64,000 nt of DNA. Source: CAZRVH01 sp964603635. Its GTDB lineage: Bacteria > Patescibacteriota > Gracilibacteria > Peribacterales > Peribacteraceae. Under the pieces are notes generated by a model. It made no database searches. It was not told where the DNA came from and saw only the letters and a program-made list of their open reading frames with translations. Position 1 is the first letter of the stretch. Each line of letters begins with the position of its first letter. Shown piece by piece: positions 1-10,221 of the stretch. The stretch covers positions 1-64,000 of the forward strand of contig CAZRVH010000002.1 of assembly GCA_964603635.1 (NCBI GenBank), in the 5' to 3' direction. The translations under genes and the position numbers were made by a program.

Positions 1-2
1 TC

Positions 3-1226
3 GACCAAATGATCGTCGCGTTCCTCCAGGAGGAATTCAAAAAGGAAACCGGCGTGGACCTCAGTAACGATAAGATCGCGACGCAGCGTTTGCGCGAAGC
101 GGCGGAGAAGGCGAAGATCGAACTCTCGTCTTCCACGGAAACGGAAATCAACCTGCCGTTCATCACGGCGGATGCATCCGGACCGAAGCACCTTCTCCTG
201 AAACTCTCCCGTGCGAAGCTGGAGTGGCTCGTGTCGGACCTCATCGAACAAACGATGGAACCCTGCATGAAAGCACTGAAGGATGCCAAAATCTCCAAGG
301 ATGACATTTCGGAAGTCGTCCTCGTGGGAGGTATGACGCGCATGCCCGCGGTCGTGGAGAAAGTGAAAGCTATCTTCGGCAAGGAGCCGCACAAGGGCGT
401 GAACCCGGACGAAGTCGTCGCCATCGGTGCGGCGGTCCAGGCCGGAGTATTGGGAGGTGACATCCACAAAGACATCGTCCTCGTCGACGTGACGCCTCTT
501 TCCCTCAGCATCGAGACGATGGGCGGAGTCGCGACGAAGATCATCGAACGCAACAGCAAGATCCCGACGAGCAAGAGCCAGGTGTTCTCCACGGCCGCGG
601 ACAACCAGCCGTCCGTCGAGATTCACATCGTCCAGGGAGAGCGCGAGATGGCGGGGGACAACAAGTCGCTCGGACGTTTCATCCTGGACGGCATCGCTCC
701 CGCGCCGCGCGGATTGCCGCAGATCGAAGTGTCGCTGGACCTGGACAGCAACGGAATCCTGAACGTGAAGGCGAAGGACAAGGGAACGGGCAAGGAACAG
801 CACATCACCATCCAGGGTTCCACGGGACTTTCCAAAGACGAAGTGGAGAAGATGCGCAAGGATGCCGAAATCCACGCGGACGAAGACAAGAAGAAGCGCG
901 AACTGGTCGACGCGCGTAACCAAGCGGACGCACTCGTCTTCAATCTGGAAAAGCAGATGAAGGAACACGAGGCAAAGATCCCGGACGCGACGAAGAAGAC
1001 CGTGAACGAGAAGATGACCGAACTCAAGGATCTCATGAAGAAGGAAGACGCTTCGGCGGAAGACCTGAAAAAGAAGACTGAGGAAACGGCCGTCGCCGCA
1101 CAAGAGATCGGCAAGATCGTCTACGAGGAGGCCCAGAAGAAGGGAGCCGAAGCATCGGGTGACAAGAAGGACAATGTCGTCGATGCGGAGGTTGTAGATG
1201 AGAAAGAGAAAAAGGATGATAAATAA
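3..1226 (+). CDS. dnaK: Chaperone protein DnaK (Hsp70), 3' part
   Basis: Cytoplasmic ATP-dependent Hsp70 chaperone that binds unfolded polypeptides with DnaJ and GrpE. The gene enters from the left edge, in frame from base 3; about 407 residues are present, starting in the middle of the nucleotide-binding domain. Visible: the EEFKKETGVDLSNDK segment and KEAAEKAKIELSS-type helix, the VLVGGMTRMPAV motif, DEVVAIGAAVQAGVL, the linker VLVDVTPLSLSIETMGG, the substrate-binding domain and a Lys/Glu-rich lid. The tail ends VDAEVVDEKEKKDDK, like the acidic DnaK C-terminus. A hairpin follows 21 bases after the stop. Identity is secure; only the N-terminal third lies outside the window. Confidence 0.97.
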   Translation, partial: DQMIVAFLQEEFKKETGVDLSNDKIATQRLREAAEKAKIELSSSTETEINLPFITADASGPKHLLLKLSRAKLEWLVSDLIEQTMEPCMKALKDAKISKDDISEVVLVGGMTRMPAVVEKVKAIFGKEPHKGVNPDEVVAIGAAVQAGVLGGDIHKDIVLVDVTPLSLSIETMGGVATKIIERNSKIPTSKSQVFSTAADNQPSVEIHIVQGEREMAGDNKSLGRFILDGIAPAPRGLPQIEVSLDLDSNGILNVKAKDKGTGKEQHITIQGSTGLSKDEVEKMRKDAEIHADEDKKKRELVDARNQADALVFNLEKQMKEHEAKIPDATKKTVNEKMTELKDLMKKEDASAEDLKKKTEETAVAAQEIGKIVYEEAQKKGAEASGDKKDNVVDAEVVDEKEKKDDK

Positions 1227-1247
1227 GCGATCAACGGCACTTGCCTG

Positions 1248-1281
1248 GAAAGCACGCCTGTAGGCATACTGGCGTGCTTTC
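1248..1281 (+). terminator. Rho-independent terminator of dnaK
   Basis: An 11-bp perfect inverted repeat (GAAAGCACGCC with GGCGTGCTTTC) encloses a 12-base loop just after the dnaK stop. There is only a short T-run (TTT) within the 3' arm, so strength is uncertain. Confidence 0.6.
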
Positions 1282-1290
1282 GGCATAACT

Positions 1291-1836
1291 ATGAAGTCAC
1301 AGGAGCACTATACGGGAATGATGAAGCCAAACTCGCTGACGGAAGAGTTGGTAAACGACATGGAAATTTCCCGAACCATAGAAACACTCAGAATTCATAG
1401 GTTGAAGCTACGCGAAATTTGCGAAGTACTGCAGCACACGCACGAACGTCTTAAGGAAAGAAAACTTGTTTCACTCATGTCCGCTGTCTCACGGGCTGTT
1501 TACAGACTTTGCGGCAATGAAATGGCCGCTCAAATTTCCGATGAACTGCATGTCGTTCCGAAAATTCCGTACGTACAAAGAGCGATGAGTGATGAAGATA
1601 GAAAGAGAGTGTCGATTGAAGGGGTGAAGGCACAAGGGAAACACGTTTGGGGCGAAGCCGAAGAAAAATTACTCATGTCCTGCATCGAATCCGTCGAAGC
1701 GCAAAATGGAGAACGCCAAGGCGCTTTTTGGGAAGCAGTTTCCAAGCTCATGAAAGAACGACACTCAATGGATGTCAGCGCTTCATCGTGCAGGAATAAA
1801 AGGGATAAGATACGAAGAAGGCAGCAGGCAGCTTAA
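1291..1836 (+). CDS. Myb/SANT-like DNA-binding protein (hypothetical)
   Basis: Unrecognised protein of up to 181 residues. The C-terminal half (about residues 115-178) has the spacing of a Myb/SANT or trihelix-type domain: a Trp followed by a Glu-rich helix (VWGEAEEKLLMSCIE), a middle helix with FWEAVSKLM, and a last helix SASSCRNKRDKIRRRQ rich in Arg/Lys, as expected for a recognition helix. The N-terminal half is predicted helical. Base composition is more AT-rich than dnaK and gapA, suggesting acquisition. The start is uncertain: ATG 1291 is only 9 bases after the dnaK terminator; ATG 1318 has AGGAG 12 bases upstream; ATG 1321 has a TATACG hexamer 6 bases upstream. DNA binding is inference from pattern only. 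Confidence 0.6.
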   Translation: MKSQEHYTGMMKPNSLTEELVNDMEISRTIETLRIHRLKLREICEVLQHTHERLKERKLVSLMSAVSRAVYRLCGNEMAAQISDELHVVPKIPYVQRAMSDEDRKRVSIEGVKAQGKHVWGEAEEKLLMSCIESVEAQNGERQGAFWEAVSKLMKERHSMDVSASSCRNKRDKIRRRQQAA

Positions 1837-1862
1837 AAAAGGCGCCCTTGTGGACGCCTTTT
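1837..1862. terminator. Bidirectional terminator between convergent genes
   Basis: AAAAGGCG pairs with CGCCTTTT around a small inner CC/GG stem. A-run on the left and T-run on the right allow use by both the Myb-like gene and gapA. The 18-base core is almost identical to the hairpin at 11335-11354. Confidence 0.75.
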
Positions 1863-1883
1863 AAATTCATATATCTTTAACCT

Positions 1884-2885
<1,002 letters not shown>

Positions 2886-2951
2886 AAAAGTGAAGGAATT
2901 AAGTGGATAATCAATCTAACAGAGCGTCCCCTTTTTCAAAAGAAATCCAAA

Positions 2952-3773
2952 TTATATTGCGTCATAAGTCTCCTGTAGCAGCAAGGTATCATCTTCCATC
3001 GCGGGCGATTCGCAAACGAGGAATCCTCCCACCTTCCGTTTCTTGAGCACTTTCAGGAAATCCTTCCACTTCATGTCACATTCCTCGAACGTGAGATGAT
3101 GCTTCTCACCTTTGTCTCCATACTCAATGCCGGAGACGTGCATGTGCATCGTCTGCAGCGAATTCTTCCCGAGCGCCTTCTCATACTGGTCAAAAAGATC
3201 GTCCCATTCCTTGGCGGAATTCATCTTTCCGTTCGCGCGCGCGTGCATGTGCGCCACGTCGACGCAGGGATAGAGATCGAATTCCTTGCTGACCGCGAGC
3301 ACTTCCTCCAGCGTGCCGAATTGCGAGTGTTTGCCCATCGTTTCGTAGGCCAGATTGACGTCCGGGAAGAGCTTCGCTTTCTTCTTCAGGATGTCTTCGG
3401 TCGCCTTGCGCACGTTATCGAGAGCCTCGTCTTTCCGCGTACCGTAGAACGCCGCATGGACGCACACGGACTTCGCGCCTGCCAACTGCGCCATGGCCAA
3501 GGCATCGGTAATGCGTACCTTACTTGCCGCGATCTTTTCCTTCTCGTCGGAATTCAGGTTCACGAAATACGGCGCGTGAACCGTGAGTGAGAAATCCAGC
3601 TTCTCGCAGAGAGCGCGGATCTTCTCCATGTGTTCCGGATTCTTCGGCACGCTCTGCACCCATTCCATCTCCATGCCCTTGAGTCCCATGGAATGGGCGT
3701 ATTCGATGCCTTTCAAAATCCCTCCGGATCCGGGGGTTTTCTTGGGGGCGCCGGGGCAGCAGAATGTAATCAC
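2952..3773 (-). CDS. AP endonuclease family 2 (endonuclease IV-like) protein
   Basis: Probable metal-dependent TIM-barrel phosphodiesterase of the Nfo/xylose-isomerase-like superfamily, which cleaves DNA at abasic sites in base excision repair. The 273 residues match Nfo length. Candidate metal ligands appear in family order: VHAPY (His), VCVHAAFYG (His), LAYETMG (Glu), CVDVAHMHAR (Asp and His), MHMHVSG (His), ECDMKW and VCESPAME (Glu). The N-terminus is divergent, so a sugar-isomerase-like relative cannot be excluded. The start is GTG at 3773, supported by the -10 hexamer TATCCT (3780-3785) 6 bases upstream, giving a leaderless mRNA. Confidence 0.8.
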   Translation of the reverse strand: MITFCCPGAPKKTPGSGGILKGIEYAHSMGLKGMEMEWVQSVPKNPEHMEKIRALCEKLDFSLTVHAPYFVNLNSDEKEKIAASKVRITDALAMAQLAGAKSVCVHAAFYGTRKDEALDNVRKATEDILKKKAKLFPDVNLAYETMGKHSQFGTLEEVLAVSKEFDLYPCVDVAHMHARANGKMNSAKEWDDLFDQYEKALGKNSLQTMHMHVSGIEYGDKGEKHHLTFEECDMKWKDFLKVLKKRKVGGFLVCESPAMEDDTLLLQETYDAI

Positions 3774-3822
3774 GGGATCAGGATACAGAATGAAGAATGA
3801 TGAAGTAACATGAAAGCTAGAT

Positions 3823-3853
3823 GTGTCATTCCGAGCGTAGACGAGGAAGACAC
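3823..3853. repeat. Intergenic inverted repeat TGTCATTCCGAGCG...CGAGGAA
   Basis: GTGTC-A-TTCC pairs with GGAA-GACAC across GAGCG...CGA in the divergent nfo-like/cca intergenic region. The sequence resembles a class of short palindromes (TGTCATTCCGAGCG...CGAGGAA) I recall from many unrelated bacterial genomes. A degenerate relative (TGTCATATCGAG...TCGAGAT) sits near 36798-36822. Confidence 0.45.
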
Positions 3854-3950
3854 AGCGCGTATGGTTCGTCTGCGCTCACCATGACACGCTGTTGCCACTC
3901 ATATGAAAATTCCCCTCCTAAATTCACCATTCATACTTCATAATTCAAGC

Positions 3951-5312
3951 ATGTCGATCAATCGCCAAATCGCGCAAGAAACTCTTAGAACCCCCTACGG
4001 CGAAGCGGCATACCGGGTGGTCGATATCCTGTCCGACGCAGGATACGATACGTGGTGGGTGGGGGGCTGCGTCCGCGACATGCTGCAGGGCCACATTCCG
4101 AAGGACATCGACATTGCCACGACCGCGGACCCGAACCAGGTCCTCGCGTGTTTTGAAAAAGGAAAGGAGGTGCCGCGCCCGCTGGGAAGCGTGCGCATCA
4201 AGCAGGGAAAGTTTATCTTCGAAGTCACGACGTTCCGCAAGGAATCGACGCTCTCGGACGGGCGTATCCCCGAGTCGATTGAGTACAGCACGAAGGAAGA
4301 AGATGCTGCGCGCCGCGATTTCACGGTAAACGCGATGTACTTCCATCCCGTATCGGGCGAACTGTTCGACCCGTTCGGCGGGGAAGCGGACCTGAAGGAA
4401 AAGCTGATCCGTTTCGTGGGCGACGCCGGCGAGCGCATCCGTCATGACGCCCTGCGCATCATGCGTGCCGTCCGTTTCCGCGCGAAGATCGGCGGACAGT
4501 ACCATCCCGATACCTACGCCGCCCTGAAAGAGCATGCGGCGCTCGTGGAAGGACTTTCCGGCATCAGGAAATTGGAGGAATTGGAGAAGTTGCTGATGAC
4601 GGGCAATGCGGCGCTTGGGCTCGAGGACTTATGGGAAACGGGCATCCTGAAACACCTGGTTCCCGAGCTCTACAAGTGCAAAGGCATACCGCAACCCGCG
4701 GATTACCACCGCGAGGGAGACGTATGGAACCACTTGCTCCAGTGCGTGCGTTCATTCAAAGAGGAACACGGGACCGACGTGCGCCTGGCCGCGCTCTTCC
4801 ATGATATCGGGAAAGCGGAAACGTTCAGCCTGAAGGAACGCATCCGCTTCGACCACCATGCGGAAGTATCGGCCGATATCGCGAAAAAAGTGCTGGGAAG
4901 GCTGGATATATCGAATAAAAGGAAGGACAAGATCGGCTGGCTCATCGGACACCACATGATGATGACGTCGTTCTCCGGGATGCCGGACGAACGGAAGTCG
5001 CACTGGTACTTCCATGAATGGTTCCCGGAACTGCTACAACTCTTCTGGCTGGACGTGGCGGGAACGACGCCGAGTGAATTTGACCTGTATGACAGCATCG
5101 TGAAAGACCGCGATGGATTCCTAAACAGCCACCCGCGTCCGCCGAAACCGCTCCTGAAAGGCGAAGACGTGATGAAGATAGTGGGAATCGCCCCCGGGAA
5201 ACGGATCGGAACCATCCTGGAAGCGCTGCATGCGGCGCAGGTCACGAAAAAAGTGACAACAAAGAAGGAGGCGGAAGCGTTTGTAAAAAACCTAGGGCAG
5301 AGGAGTGTCTAG
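3951..5312 (+). CDS. cca: CCA tRNA nucleotidyltransferase with HD domain
   Basis: Adds or repairs the 3' CCA of tRNAs using CTP and ATP (class II nucleotidyltransferase). The 453-residue reading has VGGCVRDML (37-45) and the catalytic DID (52-54), RRDFTVNAMYF (121-131), the RNA/head-binding domain, then an HD domain with FHDIGK (283-288). An upstream ATG at 3903 exists, but 3951 is chosen because the -10 hexamer CATAAT (3939-3944) ends 6 bases before it and the protein motif spacing fits. Both tRNAs in this window already encode CCA, so repair may be a main role. Its 3' end overlaps the convergent EamA gene by 21 bases. Confidence 0.93.
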   Translation: MSINRQIAQETLRTPYGEAAYRVVDILSDAGYDTWWVGGCVRDMLQGHIPKDIDIATTADPNQVLACFEKGKEVPRPLGSVRIKQGKFIFEVTTFRKESTLSDGRIPESIEYSTKEEDAARRDFTVNAMYFHPVSGELFDPFGGEADLKEKLIRFVGDAGERIRHDALRIMRAVRFRAKIGGQYHPDTYAALKEHAALVEGLSGIRKLEELEKLLMTGNAALGLEDLWETGILKHLVPELYKCKGIPQPADYHREGDVWNHLLQCVRSFKEEHGTDVRLAALFHDIGKAETFSLKERIRFDHHAEVSADIAKKVLGRLDISNKRKDKIGWLIGHHMMMTSFSGMPDERKSHWYFHEWFPELLQLFWLDVAGTTPSEFDLYDSIVKDRDGFLNSHPRPPKPLLKGEDVMKIVGIAPGKRIGTILEALHAAQVTKKVTTKKEAEAFVKNLGQRSV

Positions 5313-6197
5313 TTTTTGCTTCGGCAGATAGATGATGGATCCCAGCAATATCGCCGTCCCAATCCATTGGGTAAGCGTGAAGATCGTTCCGCGTGTAAAA
5401 TAATCCAGGATGATCGCGGATAGCGGCCAGGACAATTCATAGAGGGCTGCATGCGAAGCGGGAATTCTTTTCAAGCCGTAGTAATAAATGCAAAGCGCGA
5501 CGGAACCAGTCGTGAACACGATGAGAAGTAATGAATGCCATTGGCCGGCTTCGATGGTGGCAACTTCGCCTAGTTGACCGAGCAGAAGCAGCAAGATGAA
5601 TGCCATCGCGCTGGTGACCAAAAGTCGTAATGCGGTAATAACGTAAAAATGCGCATGTTTCAAAGCGTACTTTCCGAAGACCGTCGATGTTCCCCAGCAG
5701 AACGCCGCGCCAAGGGCTAGCAAGGCCCCTATGATTGTTTTCGGATCGGATGAAAAGGCAGGAGCCAGGTTGCGGAACGTCACCATATATCCTCCGATGA
5801 ACGCGACGCATCCGACCAGCAGGAATTTTTTCGACGGCCTTTCCCGCAGGATGATCGCGGCCAAAAGAATGGCAAAGAAAGGTTGTAACTTTTGAAGCAA
5901 AACAACGACGGACAGGTCTATGTATCCAACGTAACTCAACGCCTTCGTGTAGAAAAACGTTCCCAGGATGCCACCGCACAACGATACCCATGACACAGAG
6001 AGCCACTCGCGCATCGAAAGGGCACGCACGTCTTTCCATCTCCAAACAAGCACGGGTAGAAATAACAAAGCCCCGAGGAAATGCTCGAGAGCGATAACCA
6101 AGAAGGAAGGTGCGGAGTAGAGGGATTGACGCAGAAATCCGTCAAAGCTCCAGAGAATCGCGGCGAAGATGACGGCGAAAGAGGGAAGATACGACAT
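5292..6197 (-). CDS. EamA/DMT-superfamily transporter
   Basis: Inner-membrane protein of 301 residues with about ten hydrophobic segments in two EamA-like halves. Family hallmarks include the N-terminal AAILWSFDGFLRQSLYS, PFFAILLAAIILRERPS at the end of the first half, and LYELSWPLSAIILDYF at the end of the second. DMT transporters export or import metabolites such as amino acids; substrate cannot be told here. Leaderless start: CACAAT (6204-6209) ends 6 bases before the ATG. Convergent with cca, overlapping its 3' end by 21 bases. Confidence 0.88.
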   Translation of the reverse strand: MSYLPSFAVIFAAILWSFDGFLRQSLYSAPSFLVIALEHFLGALLFLPVLVWRWKDVRALSMREWLSVSWVSLCGGILGTFFYTKALSYVGYIDLSVVVLLQKLQPFFAILLAAIILRERPSKKFLLVGCVAFIGGYMVTFRNLAPAFSSDPKTIIGALLALGAAFCWGTSTVFGKYALKHAHFYVITALRLLVTSAMAFILLLLLGQLGEVATIEAGQWHSLLLIVFTTGSVALCIYYYGLKRIPASHAALYELSWPLSAIILDYFTRGTIFTLTQWIGTAILLGSIIYLPKQKLDTPLP

Positions 6198-6220
6198 GGC
6201 GTCATTGTGAACGCATTGAT

Positions 6221-7852
6221 TCAGAGTGCAATGTCATGCAGTGAATATGTACCCTGCGGGAAGAAGGTGACTTTCAGCATGCTTCCGGACACATGCGATC
6301 CGCTTTGATCGAACAGGAAATTGCCAAGGGAGGGAACGACGCACGATGATCGGTCGCACTGCAGGCCGGTGGATCGGTGACTGTGCGAACCGACGATGAG
6401 TTCGACGCCATTTCCAAGGAGCTCGCTACGCAGGACTTCCTGTCTCGTATCCAAGCCATCGACGTATTCATCGCCCCAGTGCAGGAACGCGAAGATCGGC
6501 AGCAGACTTTCGGTTACGTTTCCGAAAGCAGCGTCCATGTCGCTGCGATACAGCAAATCGCGCTTCGGTTCAGGCGAGTTATCGATATCGGTGAATCCGA
6601 AAAGACGGAAACGTTCGAAATCCGCATATCCGCCACGTTCGATCACACGGATGCCGTTCCGCCGCAATTCGCGAACCATGTCTTGGTACGCCGTTTTGCC
6701 GAAATCCATGGTATGGTTGTTCGCCAAGCTGACGCCGATCACGCGAAGCCCTTTCAAAACGGGAAGCGTATCGAGCGTTTCCATGCAAATGACCCACGGA
6801 TCATCCGTCGGCGGACAACGCTCCATCATCACTCCTTCCAGGTTCACGATCATGGGGGAGCCACCCGTCAACGAAAGAATCTTTTTCACGAAAGCATCCC
6901 TCTTTGCGGCATCCCGCGCGAAATCTGTCATTCCGCGGCCAAGCATCGTGTCACCGGCGAAGACATAGGAGTCCGGAGAAGGGACAACAATCGGCTCAGG
7001 CGAGTAAACCTGCGTGACGTAGCTCGTGGTTTCGGCGACCTCGCCCCCTGCATACTCGGTCGAATTCTTGTTTCGGATCACCGTCGGCTTTGCATCCCAT
7101 CGTTCGGCTTGCAGTGTCATATGCAACCATTGGGCCTCTTTCGCATCCATATGCTCCGGCTGATCAAGATCCAGCACTGCGTCGGGTGTTGCGCCCGCGA
7201 TCACGCGCAGCGTCTCCCGGTCTTTTTTCTTCGCATTCTCTGCGGAAAGGAAGTGCGAATAGTCGGTACTCTGCACGATCAGCGTGGTATCCGTCACGAG
7301 CGAAAGCAGTCGGTCCGCGACGCCCCGCAATTCATCCTCGGAGCCGTATCCTTGGAAAGCAAGAACGGAAATCGCTGCATCGGGAAAATGATGCTTTAAA
7401 AAGGGGATGACGGCGTTCGCGCCGTGCTCCGATGCGAAGAACGACCCCGTGGAAACGTTCGGCAATCCCTGCAAAGCCTTCGCAAACGCATCGTCCGCGC
7501 GCATGGGACCGAATACCGTATCGAATGACTGCGTCGACACGGACACGTCCGTCTTACCCTTGAAGAAATGGTCGGGGGTCAGAAAAAGAATCCTGTCATA
7601 GGTATTTCCCGATGCCATGGCGACCGTCTCCGCGATGAGATCCCTTGCCAAAAGATGGTGCGGCACGGTGATCCCCGTGATCTTTTGCTTCAGCGGCAAG
7701 ACATCGCTCTGCACGATGGCCGAAAGGAACAGTGATTTATCCGCGTACTGGCGCGGAAGGATTTCCTGGGGCGATCTTTGGATGCATGCCGAAAGCCCCG
7801 CCGCGAACAGCAGGACTTTCAGGAAATGCAGATGGATGGAATTACTTCGCAA
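6221..7852 (-). CDS. MEMO-like / CapA-like two-domain lipoprotein
   Basis: A 543-residue predicted lipoprotein (LSAC lipobox, Cys23). Residues about 45-280 resemble the MEMO1/AmmeMemoRadiSam-B family (GITVPHHLLA, ILFLTPDHF, EHGANAVIPFLKHHFP, STDYSHF). Residues about 290-540 resemble the CapA/PgsA metallophosphoesterase-like family (FAGDTMLGRG, VNLEGVM, SLANNHTMDFG, FLHWGDEY, VGSHSHRSTG). CapA relatives act in poly-gamma-glutamate capsule synthesis, but no PgsB/C partner is nearby. The start is TTG at 7852, overlapping the DUF3160 stop by 11 bases, so the two are probably one operon and both lipid-anchored outside the membrane. Function of the pair is unknown. Confidence 0.85.
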   Translation of the reverse strand: MRSNSIHLHFLKVLLFAAGLSACIQRSPQEILPRQYADKSLFLSAIVQSDVLPLKQKITGITVPHHLLARDLIAETVAMASGNTYDRILFLTPDHFFKGKTDVSVSTQSFDTVFGPMRADDAFAKALQGLPNVSTGSFFASEHGANAVIPFLKHHFPDAAISVLAFQGYGSEDELRGVADRLLSLVTDTTLIVQSTDYSHFLSAENAKKKDRETLRVIAGATPDAVLDLDQPEHMDAKEAQWLHMTLQAERWDAKPTVIRNKNSTEYAGGEVAETTSYVTQVYSPEPIVVPSPDSYVFAGDTMLGRGMTDFARDAAKRDAFVKKILSLTGGSPMIVNLEGVMMERCPPTDDPWVICMETLDTLPVLKGLRVIGVSLANNHTMDFGKTAYQDMVRELRRNGIRVIERGGYADFERFRLFGFTDIDNSPEPKRDLLYRSDMDAAFGNVTESLLPIFAFLHWGDEYVDGLDTRQEVLRSELLGNGVELIVGSHSHRSTGLQCDRSSCVVPSLGNFLFDQSGSHVSGSMLKVTFFPQGTYSLHDIAL

Positions 7853-10172
7853 GCAGGGAATCGTACCAGAAATTTTTGACAGGCATATTCTGCGGTTCGT
7901 TGTAGACGGTGTTCTTCCAACTTTCGTCCGTCAGCCTGTTGCCACCCAAGGGTGCCGTGAATTCGTAGTGATTGTATGCGAGACCGATGGCAAGGCGCGG
8001 GCTGCTTTCGTTGCCAACCAACGCGAGCATCACGTAGGGGCGTCCTGTAGCTTCGTAGAGGATCTGTCCTTTTTTGGCATCGGTGTGGATGTCCGCGATG
8101 AGCTCCGTCTTGCCGGACTCCTCATCGGGGATGACGCTCATGTCGATCGGGTCCGCGATGTAGGCGATGTTCGTGGTGCGCAATCGTTCGTATTCCTCCT
8201 CCGTCAGGGATGTACCGGCAAGTTCCTTCTGTGCCAGGCTTCCGTAGAACGCAAGGGTGTCTTCGAATTGCTGCAAGCGGTACTGCGCATTCGTATCCGT
8301 CAGGAGGTTCAAACGGGTGAAGAGATCCTTTTGCTTCGCGACGAGTTGCAGGATCCTGTTCCAGAAAGGAAGGTTCGGTTCGACGAATCCCTTCGGAACC
8401 GGCGGGGGAGTCTGTTCATCGGGACCTCCGGCGCCGAGTTCCGCGTAGCTCTGCTTCGCATACAGCAGCGTGTCGTGCTTCAGTTCCGCATAGGAGCCGA
8501 GGAAGGTTTCTATTTGCTTGTCCGCGAAGGGGCCCGACTGCATGTATGCCGGGTAGCCTTTGCCGAAAACGTTCGTCAGGCTGGAAAGGACGTACGTCCA
8601 TGCAGTTCCGAGAGATGAGAACCATTCATCCTCGCGCACCTTTTTCAGCGAATCGCGCAGGCCGCTCAACTTGGCGATAAGGGCGTCGCTTTCCTCGTCC
8701 GTGAACTGCGCGGTATCTTTCAGGAAACGCGGGATGTGCGACTCCGCCCGCTCTCCTCCGAGCGCCGCGTTTACGAACAACGCGGATGGCGTGGACGGGA
8801 GCTTTGGTTTCGTCATTTCGTCGCCGGCAGTGAGTTGGTTCAAGACCCACGCGTCGAACGTGAATCGTTGACCAAAGACGCGGACGGCAAGCGTATCGCG
8901 CAGGAGGTCATCCTTGGTTTTGTCCGCTATATCAGGATTCACGATGACGTCGGACAGCACTTTCGGAAGGCGGAGCTTGGAGATGTTGGCGCCCAGGGTG
9001 TCCGTGTCAGATGCGGTCGATTGACCGGCCGTTTTCTTCAGCGTTTCCGAAACGTACGCATCCCATTCCTTCAGCGTCAGATCATCGCTCTGTCCTGCGT
9101 AAAAACCGGTGATGTCCATGATCTTGTTCCAGGAATCGCGGGGAGTGGCTCCCGATGCGGGCTTCCTATCAAGAAGAGACGTGACAAGCGTGGCATCGCG
9201 AACGCCGATATCCTCTTTCAGGAAGTAGCTGTTCCTACCCAAGTACATCATCGTGCGGAAGTACGAGCGAAGGACGGAGGATTTCGTGTAATGGCTGCGC
9301 GGCGTGTACTGCGTGTAATCTGCGGAAACGTCCGTCTTGTACTGATTGAAGAGAGGGGATTCTTCGACTGCGGAGGCTTCGTACACAAGCTTCAACTCGT
9401 CTTTGATGCGCTGCTGCATATCCAAGGGCAAATCCTTTGCCATCTCCGGCACCATCTTCGCCGCATTCTCGTAGGAATCGGCAGACCGTTCGGACTCCAT
9501 CCAGGCGGCCTCGTCATCGGGAGAAGGGAAAAAATCCGGCTTGCCCAGCGAATTTCCAAGCAGGATTTTCGCCGTGATCAACTGGGCGGAGATCCACCGG
9601 CCGCGCTCTTTCGTTTCTACATCGCCGCTTTTCGCCAGTTCCAGCGATCCTTCGACCATGCTATCCAAAAAGCCGGAGAGCGTTTCAAACAGGTCGGTCT
9701 TTTCCAACTGCTCCAGCGTCTGCTCGAAGAAGCGGTGGTAGGCATGCAACACGACATCGGGGTTCACAAATTTAGCGTTTTCCGGCTTGCGTTCCCATAC
9801 CAGTCCGCTTCCCTGGATCGCGTCGAAGGCCTTCAGCATCCCGTCGAAATTTACGGACCTCGTCGTCGTCGCAAGGGAAGTACGGTCGACGGGGAGGAGG
9901 AGAAACTTGTTTTTCTCCAGGTACGACGTCTCGGCATCCGACAGGGAGGCTCCGAGGAACGACAATACTTCCCGGCGGTTCGACGCATGGGAAAGTATGA
10001 TTCCTTCGTCGTTGATCGAAGGCAGGGTTTTTTCGTCCAAGACGAGCTTCGGCTGGGGAAGCGCAACGCTGCCGGTACTTGTGACAGGTTCCGGCGTCTG
10101 AGGCGTCTGACATCCTGCACAGAGAAGAGTCAGGGAAAGAATCGCGAATGATTGGATATGATGTTTGGACAT
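7842..10172 (-). CDS. DUF3160 family lipoprotein
   Basis: Large secreted protein (776 residues) with lipobox LCAGC, Cys21, from the ATG at 10172; upstream in-frame codons lack a signal peptide and are excluded. It carries features I associate with DUF3160: NPDVVLHAYHRFFEQTLEQLE, the TPRSHYTKSSVLRSYFRTMMYLGR segment, and a C-terminal part with ELIADIHTDAKKGQILYEATG and LAIGLAYNHYEF. No catalytic function is known to me. First gene of a two-gene unit with the MEMO-CapA lipoprotein. A promoter at 10194-10221 fits a leader of about 15 bases. Confidence 0.85.
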   Translation of the reverse strand: MSKHHIQSFAILSLTLLCAGCQTPQTPEPVTSTGSVALPQPKLVLDEKTLPSINDEGIILSHASNRREVLSFLGASLSDAETSYLEKNKFLLLPVDRTSLATTTRSVNFDGMLKAFDAIQGSGLVWERKPENAKFVNPDVVLHAYHRFFEQTLEQLEKTDLFETLSGFLDSMVEGSLELAKSGDVETKERGRWISAQLITAKILLGNSLGKPDFFPSPDDEAAWMESERSADSYENAAKMVPEMAKDLPLDMQQRIKDELKLVYEASAVEESPLFNQYKTDVSADYTQYTPRSHYTKSSVLRSYFRTMMYLGRNSYFLKEDIGVRDATLVTSLLDRKPASGATPRDSWNKIMDITGFYAGQSDDLTLKEWDAYVSETLKKTAGQSTASDTDTLGANISKLRLPKVLSDVIVNPDIADKTKDDLLRDTLAVRVFGQRFTFDAWVLNQLTAGDEMTKPKLPSTPSALFVNAALGGERAESHIPRFLKDTAQFTDEESDALIAKLSGLRDSLKKVREDEWFSSLGTAWTYVLSSLTNVFGKGYPAYMQSGPFADKQIETFLGSYAELKHDTLLYAKQSYAELGAGGPDEQTPPPVPKGFVEPNLPFWNRILQLVAKQKDLFTRLNLLTDTNAQYRLQQFEDTLAFYGSLAQKELAGTSLTEEEYERLRTTNIAYIADPIDMSVIPDEESGKTELIADIHTDAKKGQILYEATGRPYVMLALVGNESSPRLAIGLAYNHYEFTAPLGGNRLTDESWKNTVYNEPQNMPVKNFWYDSLLAK

Positions 10173-10193
10173 GGATGAAGGGGAATACCGCTC

Positions 10194-10221
10194 ATTGTAC
10201 GCATGGAGTCGGGATTCCCAA
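10194..10221 (-). promoter_or_regulatory. Promoter of the DUF3160 operon
   Basis: On the minus strand TTGGGA (10216-10221) and TACAAT (10194-10199) are separated by 16 bases, ending 21 bases before the ATG at 10172. Confidence 0.5.
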
